NCBI RefSeq assembly: GCF_032062135.1
Contig: NC_092862.1
Coordinates: 96,695,283-96,759,282, forward strand
DNA length: 64,000 nt
Reading direction: 5' to 3'
Origin: Pyxicephalus adspersus
Taxonomy: Eukaryota > Chordata > Amphibia > Anura > Pyxicephalidae
Position 1 is the stretch's first letter. Each line of letters starts with the position of its first letter. Position numbers and translations under genes: made by a program. Below the pieces are notes generated by a model. It searched no databases, had not been told where the DNA came from, and worked only from the letters and a program-made list of their open reading frames with translations. Shown here in pieces: positions 14,101 to 26,100 of the stretch.

Positions 14101-17100
14101 CCAAACTACAAAGTATTGTCCACAGCAACAAACATGGCCAACATGTTTTGAAGTCAGGGAACAACCATTTCAATAGAGCCTATTTTTGAAAACATCTCTG
14201 GAATTTTAATTGTATGAAGTATGAATAAATGCAAATGACATATTACATTACATATTCTATTACATTATATACAATTTTAAATTTGATAAAAGGTACTGTA
14301 GGATTGTTTGTGAATTATCAGTTGCTTGCGAATTATCCAAGCAAAGCTTTTTACTTATTAATGGCACTATGTTCCTTGTAGGGCTTTGAAATCCCCTGGA
14401 GAACTTCAGCAGGGGAGTATATGTCACCCACAGAACAGTCTTGCCTACCTTTTCTAGTGGGCAGTGTGTGCTGTCTCGAAGAAAAGGCAGAAGATTTGGT
14501 CTGTCAAATTCAGCATACAAACTGATTTGTTTCTCATGGTATGCCTGTCCTTTGTGATGGTCCCTCTTGAAAAGCCTGTGCAAATACTGAAAGAAGAAAA
14601 TATTAAATAAAGAACATGCAAACATGTGAAAGTTGTACCTTTTATAGAGAATTCATGGTCTTTGAATTTTAAATATACCTAAACAATTACTTTCAGTAAA
14701 AACCTAAAGAGAACCTTTAAGAATTAGTCACTAGTATTGTCTAGACTTACTGCAGCTGATCATTTACCCATACATGAATTACAATACCTGGTTCCACACG
14801 ATTCTTTGTATGAGAATAGAAATATTGGTAGGACCTTGCTTCTACATGTCAGAGATGCCCTCCTGACAACTGGTAAAATGATGACTGGTGGCAGAATATT
14901 CAGCAAGGAACAGATGTGTAAAATCACAGATTCATATTATTGGAAAGCAAATAAGAGTCAGGTGATGGGACAAAGTAACTCTAGCTTGCATTCACAGGAG
15001 TTACATAAACAGTAACCACCCACTAGCTTAAAGTGGACCCATCATCAAAATATCTTCTTTATATTAAAATGGGGGGGGGGGGCTCCTCATCTCAATGAGA
15101 GCACATAGCCTCCTGGGATACCTATGTCATATTATTCCAGGTTTTGGGTTGCAGAAGAGGCTTCTTCCTGCAATGGGAAAAAAGTGCACCTCTCATACAT
15201 GCGCAGTGAGAGATTGGCACCCTTTGTTTCCCCCAATTTTGCTTTATCCCCTAGCATTAATCCTGAGTGTGACTCGGGGTGGATTTTCCATGCAAAAAGG
15301 GCAAATTCCCAGTCAGGGTTGCTTAAAACATAAAAAAAAAACCTCACTTATCTTATTTTGTTGTTGTACCCTGGCATCCTGCTGGTCCCTGCAGGTCCTC
15401 GGGACATGTCTTCTCCCTCCGATCTCCAGCCAGCAACTGCAGAGACAATCTCCTGGGATTCCCGCTGACGTCGGTGCGGGCGAGAGGAACGAGGGGAAAT
15501 TAAAAATTTGTATTGGATTCAATACAAAATAGCTGTATTAAGTCTAATACAAAGAAATCTTGAGATATATATAGATATATATATATATATATATATATAT
15601 CATTTAATAAATTTTGGACATATTTTAGTGAGGTATACCTAAGAATTCTAGGCTTACAATGTAAAATAAATTTCCATGCAAAAAAATGTAACGCTTTTTG
15701 GCATGGAAATACGGACAGAATTAGAACGCTAGTGGGGTTAAAAGAGATGACTCCTGGCCAGAAGAGGTGAAAAAGATACAACAGTAGTGGATACTATAAA
15801 TACCTATGAGAAAAGCTGCTAACCCTTGGCCATGTTTTATGTTTAGAGCTGAATTCTGAAATAAGCAAAGATTACCTGGACAAGGAATGCAAGTTTTTAC
15901 CTGAATCTCGTCACCCTTAAAATATTTCTTTTAAATCTGTGTAGTAATTCAGGGTGAAACATTTGTCTTTATTACAGGAAGCTCCTGCACAGGGGAAGTT
16001 ACTGTTGCTCTCTTCTTGTACCCATACCCTACTGTAGTTTTCAGCAAGCATTTATTTATGCCTGTTTGCAATTTTAGGTGATTTAAATTATAGTTACGGT
16101 TTGTAATTATAAATCCACGTCACTTTTATAATGTTTAAATCAACAGAGTTCCAGCTGGATAGGGGATATGAATACATCAGATTTAGAAGTCTGGCCAGGA
16201 AAAGATTCAATGTGATTGGTTGCTCAAGGTTACTGTATTTTCCAAATGTTTTGGCTGTATTAGGCAACCTGGATTTTATTTTGATGTGATTTGGTTCTGG
16301 ACCACAGACACAGTTGGACCACTAATGTGAGGAGCAAAATAAAATTGGTATCTCATACGGTTCTTTGGTTCGAATGCACAGGTTTACTCTTCTTTATGTG
16401 TTTTATTCTACAAACAAAGCATTTTGTATATACATTCTTATAAAAATATTAGCAGCCTGAACATCTGCAGTACACAAGAAACACAAGGGTTATATTTACG
16501 TCTTCTTTATTATTACTTCAGATAGGTTTCTGAATAATTTATTTGCTGATCCCTAAAGACAACAGTGAGTAAGTTTTATTAGACGTTATTAACTAACTGA
16601 AAATGTATAAGCTCAACTGGTAAATTGTGATATTGAAATATATATGAAAAAACACTGGGTAGCCCAACCCCTGACAAATTTGTTTTTTAGTTTCAATATT
16701 TTAATTTGTGCAATTCACAAATACACCACTGCAAAGGCAGGATGTTTACGCTAGTTAGAATTGTCTTCTATTCAAACCTGTTTTGGGATAGCAGGACGAA
16801 GGTTTAGGATCTTGCTTGTTTTGTGTCACTAATGAGTGGATGTCCCCCTTTCTGCCCTGTCACAGTGGTTTTGGGGACATGAACGAATGGAATTATATTT
16901 GGGGACATGAACAGCAATAATGTTTAATTTCGGTCTATCCTAAATTTTCATATTTCATCTTTCACTTTTTCAACCATTTAGACAACTAAGAGATTTCCCA
17001 AATTTTAATTTTCTAACCTAAGACCCAAATAGATATTTTACATTTGTATTTTCAAATGTTTTGTTCTCTTTGCACTCAATTGGTCCTCTACACAGATCCC

Positions 17101-20100
17101 CACTTGAGAAAATTTCCATCAGCTTTTATATGAGGCTTAAGACACTAGGCTTTAAATTTATCTTTAAAAACTCCCCTCTTTATAATACCATTAGGATACC
17201 CTACATACACAAACTGATTCCTTAGCCTGAGGTCACCATGGTTTTAATAGCTTCACTGGAGGTGGAACTCTTAAGTGACATCAGCACCTTTTAGAGTTTA
17301 GAATTCTTTTATTATTCAAACCAGCTGGCTTGTTGGGCCATAGGATGTGCACCATAGCAGAAAGATACTGATTTTCATTAGTCTTAAGAGAAGTAAATTT
17401 CTGATAAGAAGAGGAACATAATAAAACATCATATGGTCCTTAGCAGGTGGCAAAATCAGAAAGAAACGCATGGCATACCATGCCATATGAATATTTATTT
17501 AACAAAGACCAAATGCAATGCAAATAGTGTGTGAAAAGTTAGGTACACCCTTACCACTTACATAAGAACTTAGATGGTAAGTAGCAGTCATGTGCTGTTA
17601 ATTAAATGTGCGTGATTAATTGATCAGCAAGAAAAACAAAATGTGTTATGTGTTAACATAATGCCAAGAAGGAAAGTCATCAGTAATGATCTCAGAAAAA
17701 CCATTGTTGCTGCCCATTAATCTGGGAAGGGTTATAAGACCATTTAAAATCCATCATTCCACAGTTATATTGGTTATTCACAAGTGGAAAACAAAAAACG
17801 GTTATCTTCCCTGGGTATGGACATCTCAGCAAATTCACCCCAAGTTCAGACTCTACAGACTAGTATGGTAAAGTTCATCAAAGTAAAATTTGTTTAGATG
17901 GGTTTCCAAAAGAAATGAAGATGTTTATTTTTTTCAAATGTGGTGCAGCCCAAACACAAAAAGCTTTGCGGATATTAGGTCATGCAACAGGACTTTGATC
18001 CCCAAGGTTGCAACTGCTCAGCCATACTGCAGACCTCAACCTTATCAAAATGGTGTGGCAGAACAAGCTGTGCATAAACGAACTTGAAAGTGGGCCAAAA
18101 TTCCTCCATAATGATGTTATACAAGCTACTGAATCATGGGGTGTACTTAGCTTTTCACATGTGGCTTCTTTGTTAAAGAAATAATGACACCTTGGAATCT
18201 GCTGTGTGTTGTTTAAATTTTTAAGATTTAAGGACCAGAAGATTTTTATCATGTCCTGATTATGAGTCAATAACTCAAAATGCCTTTTTTATTATTCCAT
18301 ATACATAGTTAAGTTTGCTTTAATTAAATGTTAACATTTTCTATTTTTATAGTCATACAATCTAAACTACTATTCAATATAAATTAAATTATTGCTTCTG
18401 TACCACAGTGTTTGATGGTTGTAATTCCCTGGATAAAGGATATAGTGCAGTTTGCATTCAAGCCAATTACCATAAATTCTAAGCTCATAAAAAAGAGAAA
18501 CACATGACTATTGTTAACATTTTAAAATCATACACTGTAATTCAATAAAATAGTTCACATAAGCCCATAATGTGAATGACAAAGTGAACAGTGGCAAATG
18601 TGCCAACAGGAACATTATAATAATATTTAGGCTATTTTTCCTCTAACAGGACAGTAAAAGGCTTTAAATAATAAGGAATTTAAAGATGCCTTATGAAGTA
18701 GAGAATGACACAGCGATACATTAGGGTAAAGCAAATCAAACCAGCCTTCCTATAAACAATGAGTGACACCTAGAGACATTTTTCAAGAATGCACTGTGAA
18801 AGAATAATACTTTTTGATATATGAGGGACAAAGCAAGAGAAAGAGATAATTTTAGGTTTGTAATCAAGTAAATGAATAGTATTGTTGTAAAATAAAGTGT
18901 GTTTATTTCTTTATGTTTTTATATCTCAGGGTCACCAAGCAAAATTACTTCTCCAGTGTCATTTCCTCTCTAGCATCCAACCCACGCAGCCTCCGCTCAA
19001 CAATTGACTCCCTTTCTAAACACCACACCTGCTTCCCCACAACAACCTTCACTGCACAAGACATAGCCACCTACTTTAGAGAGAAAACTGACACAATCAG
19101 ACATGATGTCTCTGCTCACCGGGCCATTCCAACCATATCCACCGCTTCCACCTCCCCCAGCCCTGTTACTGTGGATAAAGTCTCCTCCCTTCTCACATCA
19201 TCTCCATTTACTACCTGTCTGCTTGACCAAATTTCTTCTGATCTACTTCGTGCCCATTCCTCCACCCTGGACCCCGCCCTAACCTAACTATTCAACTTCT
19301 CCCTTTCTACTGGTATATACCCCTCCGTTTTCAAACATGCCATAATTCTCCCTATTCTAAAAAAACCCTCGCTAGACCCCTGCCTACCTTCTAGCTACCG
19401 TCCTATCTCCCTTCTACCATGTTTCCAAATTTCTTAAGCGTCTTGTCTACAAAAGACTTACCTAAGCACCAACTCTCTCCTTGACCCTCTCCATCTGGTT
19501 TTTGAGCTGCCCATTTCACCGAAACAGCCCTTACTAAAGTGGCCAATGACCTCAATATAGTCTCAAGGCAACTTTTCCCTCCTTCTCCTTGATCTTTCCT
19601 CTGCTTTTGACACTGTTGATCACCCCCTTCTACTACAAATCATGTGCTCCATTGGTATCAGTGACACTGCTCTCTTTTGATTTGCTTCCTAACCGTCTGA
19701 CCGCTCCTTTCAAGTTTCTTTCAATGGTAATCCTCCTCTCCCACTCTCTTCCCTGTTCGGTGTTCCCCAAGGGTCAGTCCTTTTCCCCAGGGACCGTTTT
19801 TCTTTTCCGGTACACTTCCTGTTTCACTAGTTTCATAACCTCCTTTGGCTTACAGTACCATCTGTATGCTGATGACACTCAAATCTATCTGTCCACCCCT
19901 GACCTGTGTCCTTCTGTCCTGGATAAGGTCTCATGCTGCCTGTTAGCCATATCATCATGGATGTCCGACCAATACCTGAAATTCAACCTGGATAAAACCG
20001 AACTCATCATCTTCCCCCCTTCAAATTCCATATCTCCCTATGACATATTCCTAACTGTTAACACTGGTATTCGTCTCTCCCCTCAGGCACGTTGTCTTGG

Positions 20101-23100
20101 CGTCACCATGATTCTGCCCTCTCATTTACCCCCCATATTCAGAACATTTCCAGGTCCTGCCACTTTCACCTACGCAACATCTCCAATATCCACCCCTACC
20201 TGTCCCCAGAGCCCACCAATTTCATTGTACATGCTCTTATCTCTACTGTAACATCCACCTCTCTGGTATTCCACCAACCCGACTCTCTCCTCTACAATCC
20301 ATTATGAATGCTGCAGTCGGACTCATCCATCCTTCCCACCACTCCTTTTCTGCTGCATCTCTTTGCAGTTCTCTTCACTGGCTTCCATTTCACCTTGGAA
20401 TCAAATTTAAGCTCCTGTGCTTTGCCTTTAAATCCCTCCACAACTCTTGTCCCACTTACATTGCTAACCTGGTAAAAAAAACACTCCCCCAGCCACTCTC
20501 TCAGCTACTCCGATGACCTACTAATGACTTCCTTACTCATAACCTCATCACAGGCATGGCTCAAAGACTTTTCTAGAGCTGCCCCAACTCTCTGGAATGG
20601 TCTTCCTCGTCCTATTAGGCTTGCTCCTTTTTTTGCTCTCAAAAAGCACTCAATATCCATTTTATCACCCATTTCCGCGAAAGGCGTAGAGAATTAACCC
20701 AGAATGTATCCCTCACAGGGACACTCTGAAAGGAGAGATTATTGTGTATAACAATGGTTTTATGTATTGAAAATGAGCCTTTTAATGTAAATATTAATAA
20801 AAGTTTGGTATTTTCATAAAACATGTTGTTGATATTGGCCTAAAAAATCTCGCTACAAAAATTGGTGTTCTTCACTGTATGTTCTACATTCCTGATATTG
20901 GCGAGTTTTAGATTGGCAGAGAAAAAGCAACTACTTCAAGGGTTCACTAATGAGGTTAAAACGTTTTGTAAAAATAAATAAATCAATAAACGACAGCATC
21001 ATGATTTTAAAATAATAATTTATGGCATATAAAAGAATACCTGGGAATTTTAACTGGCCTAATGCTGTCTAAGTGCAGTTGTGACTGGTTTCTGTGAGAT
21101 TCCAGTCTGTCTGGTGATCACAAATGGTGTTAATCTTTTTTTACTTAATCTTTGTTGCATAAATATGCACAGTCATAGAGGCTGAGAATACATGTTTAGA
21201 AGTCAGTCAGCACATCCATGTACTGCAGGGGTGTCCAAACTTTTTGCCAGATTTGGTGATGTGAAAATATGTGGGGGCCGACCATTCAGCATGTACTCAG
21301 GGTTAGTGTGAGCATCGTCTGCGTGGGTCCCGCACAGCGCACACCCACAAGGGTGACCTGAGGGATTCCCTGTGCACGGAGTCCGGTGTCAGTGTGGGTT
21401 AGCGCAGAGCACGTTTTTGGAATCAGAGTGGGCATGGTCAGTGCGGATCCTGCACAGCACACGCCCACTATAATGACGCAGGGGATTCACTGTGCCAGAG
21501 GCTGTGGGCCGGTGGAACTCTGAACACGGGCTGCAATTGGCCCCCTGGCTGGACTTTAGACATGCCTGATGTACTGGTTATAGGGGGCTTACTGATATGT
21601 AGATGTTTTCTTGTACAGATCTAACTAGCTCAGGTTGTGTGAAGATAATCTCATGTATATGGTTACCTGGGAATTATGAATTCTGGCTCTTTGAATCTGA
21701 TGAATTGTCTGGTCAATCACTGAATTAAAAAACTTGCTTACTAAACTTGTCAGACATAAATTCTAACTATTTGTCTATTATTCTAACTATTATTCTAACT
21801 ATTCTAACAATTGTCCATAGATCTGGGCTGGGTGGGGAGAAGCTGTACCTGGGTGGTCAAAAAATGGGATGGGCAACACATGAAAAATGTAGTGTTCTCA
21901 GTTGTTGCTGCCATAGGAATTCAGTAACCCCTATAATTATGTCTGCTTTAAGCCCAATCTCCTATAGTGGGTGTCCATCCCCTTAGTAGATCCCATTTTT
22001 TGGGGGGCTCCCATTTAGATGCCCCAACTGAATTGTGACACAAATTTTCAGTAACCAGGTTAGTGAAAAGTGCTGGGTGGTGCACTGCTAAAAGGGGCTG
22101 GGGGGAACACTGCATGTATAGACAAGCCAATAAAATCTGAATATTTTCTGCTTGATTTGCACTTCTGAAACCTGTAAAAGTTACACACATGGTTGAAAAT
22201 GACCACATACAACAGCAAAGCCTGTTGTCACAATACAAGAAAATTATATATTCGTGATGAAAAAGAGGTTTAACAAATCAATTTGAAGTTATTGCTTGTT
22301 TGTATCTGGTAAAATGAGTGGAAACACACAGTAATCATTGTAAAGTACACAAGGTTATTCAAAGATGAACATTACTAATTTATCACATTTAAAAATAGAT
22401 TGGATAAAATATCTGAATACATATTAACTCTGACATGACAACACAGAAATGAGAATTAAGTATCTTTCTTGAAAACCTAAAACCCTGTAAATAACATTTT
22501 GCACCCTAACTTTCTTTTTCATGGAAGTGCACAACAATATAGTACAATAGTTTACATGAGCTGTTCTTAAATTGTTAGACTGGCCTCACAGACCTTCAGT
22601 GAGACACAAACTCATGTCATTTTACTGTCCAAGTCGGAGGGTTTTCACAGCAGAGGGAATCATGCTGATGGTGACAGCTACTATGCATTTGGTCTGCGAT
22701 ATAACCAGCAGGCTGGACGTTGCCTAAATAGCTTACTGTCATTCTTTTACTGTGACCGACAAGAGGTTTTTGTCAGTGGTCATCAACTTGCCAGGTTTTA
22801 ATACAGGCACAGCAAGCAGGAGCTATTCCATGAAACCATATGGTGTGTAAGCTTGTCAGTTACTGATACAGACAGAATGTGCACAGACATTATAAACAGG
22901 GTTCCCCTCTGTCCAATAAACTACCAGGATTCAGTAAAGGGGGGGGGGGGGGGGGGGGGGGACTCTCAGCAAAATAAGGGGCTTCAGGTAAAAAGGCATC
23001 TTACTCTTCTGTCCCAGCAGCACAAAAACTGGGGGGAATAATACATAAAACTGTAAAGGTTCTAGAAAATTGGGTTCGTTTTGAAGTAAAATGACCTCAA

Positions 23101-26100
23101 GACTGCTCAAGCCTAGAATCCTTTAAATGTAGGTAAATAAAAGGAAATATTAGGAGCTGCTAAAGGAAAGAATGTTGTAGAACTTACTGCAGACATACAA
23201 TAAAAGTGGAGGGGAGGAGGGGGCCTCTGAAAAATAACATGAGGTCAAAAGAATTGATACATCACAAAATACTGTGATCACACCTCATATTGCCAAGTTC
23301 TGCCCCTCATATCCTCTTTATAAAACTAAATACTGGAGTATACCACCCAGTGTCGGGTTTAAGAAGAGGACAAGGGTGCCTTGATCTGTCCCTAACTGGG
23401 TATTTTGCGTGACTGGTGGCATTTCCAAAGATGTAGGACCATAGGAAGACAGATTTAATTCTGATTTTTACTCCTTAATTACTCTTTTTGAACCCTTGTG
23501 CACATATTAGGCATCTTTCCCGAGTAGGCCATGTTGTAATGAAAAGGCAAGGCATCCTATATGCAACAGAGGAATTATACCTTTAACTACACCCACTGGC
23601 ATGAGTGGGGCAATCCTTTCAAGAATTGCCATCTAGACCTTATACACCTTGTTGTTTTGTCACACACAAAATGTTACATTTCTTGTTTTTGTTATGCATC
23701 ATTACCATTATGTTTGCTCAATGTACAGTAAAAGCAAAGAAACTCATCTTCTGTTACCTGTATGCTGGCGGAATCATTGTTTTACTTTGTATGTTACATG
23801 TTATTTTGCTTTTTTCCAACTTTAGATAAAAGAATAATGCACAGCACCATTACTATCACTAAAACTTTGAGAAACCGCGGGCAAACTACTGGGTAATACA
23901 ATGGTGCACTCCATGAGCAGAAAAACAATTTCCCCCAGCTCTCTCCCATCTATGCAATAAAATGAGAGACAATTTACAGACATTTTTGATCATTATCAAT
24001 ATTACACTAAGTTTTAAAGAATGTGACTTACCACATGTTGTAGTTCTGGCCTTTCTTTTAATTCCACCACAACTTTATCGATCTACAATAAACAGAATAA
24101 CAACACATTGGTGATTAGCAGTGATATAATCAAAACATAATATATTGTTGGTATCAAACGCTACATAGATTTAGGAAGATTAAGCTGCCATTGCTTGGAA
24201 CTGCTACTAATATTTATATTTAAATGCAGAAAATGAATACCACCAACAATATAAAACTTAATGTTAGTAGTGCTTAAGATGAGTTTTACATCATAGCTGC
24301 TTTGCCTTTTACACTTACATTTTTATATTTTTTTTTTACTTAAATTAAAAGCTAAAACAAACAACGCTTATATGAGATGTGTAAGTATAAATGTAGCATG
24401 ACATATTTAGGCTTAAAGATAAGATACTAAGGCAAACACAATATAACTAGGGATGAGTGAATATCTCAAAGGTTGGCTTCAGAGCAGAAGTCACCTGTAG
24501 AGCTACAGTAAAATAACCTTTAGAATATTATGTATATGTAACAAGTCATCCATCCTTATTAAAAAACGAAAAGGCAAAATGCATTAAATACAAAGGCGAT
24601 ACTTACAGAAATTTTGTCTTCATTGTCCAAAAGCATATCCACCGCTTTCTTTTATGAATTAAAAAAAAAAAAAAAAAAAAAAAAATATAAAATGACCTTT
24701 TCTTTATCTTTACATAAAGCTTAAAAAAAATAAAACAGACCTAAACTCATGCAGCCCAATTGTCAAACTAAACGATATAGTATTTTTGCCAACGTAAGTA
24801 TAACAACAACGCAACACTCCAGGGCCATTCTAAAACACCATGTTGCACACACTGAATTTTACTGTGGAAATTTACACAGAAGAAACCAATTTTTGAAATA
24901 TGATGCGGTTCTCGAACACTTACCTGTGTGTGCTCTGAGACTGAGCTTAAGTAACCCTTATACAGTGTCCTTTTTTGCAACTTATGAAGAGAAAACTTTA
25001 GACATGAAGACCATAGGTAGTAATCCTCAATATTTTGTTACCAAAATACAAACCCACACTTTATGTTTTTTATATTTTTCACAACACAGACTTACCTGTT
25101 CACATATGTGACTATCCCATTATAGACACCACAATAAAAGTTCTTAAAAAAATATTCCCTCCATCCACATCTCTTATGCACACCAGCTTTGGTAACCAAA
25201 ATTCCCCTTTATTGGATAAAAGAGGACTGCAGATTTCAGAGCCAGACCATAGCACATTGTCTACTTTTCACAGGTGTTCTCCTGGCCAGTTATACAGAGC
25301 ATGCAAAAAAGATCTAATTTATACTCCTCTTGGGTTCTAGTGGATTTTATAGCTCCATCATTTCCTAACATCCAGTGGGCTCTGCATCTCATAAGCACTC
25401 CCTGACTCTATGGAAAATGGAACAGTGTCCAGTGAGACATATTTTCCTTGCTTTACCTAATACTAGTGACCTCAGAACCAAAATTCTTCCATACAATAAT
25501 TCAGAAATTGTAAAAGGACTTTAAGATTAACACCTCTCCCTACCAAGCAGATAAATTGATCCATCTTTTACACAAATTCTCTATCAGGAACAATTAGCAG
25601 GAAGAATTATTAGTGGGTTAGAAGATGCTTATCCAACAGTAAAATGTTATTCACTCTACACAACATGTATCCCTCTGTCCCCAATAGGTGTTGGTGCTAT
25701 ATGGAAGTGGAAGGCTCAGGTTATGGTATTTTTTTGGGAACTCCAAAACTTCTATACTTTTTATACACGTTAGATTACACTTTTTATAATTATACTCTTA
25801 AAAGCCAATGAGAGCTGACAATGAAAATGAAATGGCTGAAAAAAACCACTGTATGACAAATAAAACATGCTTTTTAGCATTTTTAGAGAACCGAGCCTTT
25901 TGTATAATTCTGCAACACTAGGTACTAACATAAGAGAAAATCTATTATCTTTTAACAATAGAAATCATTTTTTTTATTATTGTAATTTTGATGTCAATCA
26001 ATAAAAAGGTAATTAAATGTAATCACAGAGAAAAGTCTTACATACCTCGGTATCAAAATCCATGAGTAAGACAATTTTGTCTCTGATATCGTTGAAAAGA

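Noticed and set aside
15095..15532. 145-aa plus-strand frame
   Set aside because: It runs across a repeat boundary into the TTAA MITE and has no recognisable domain.
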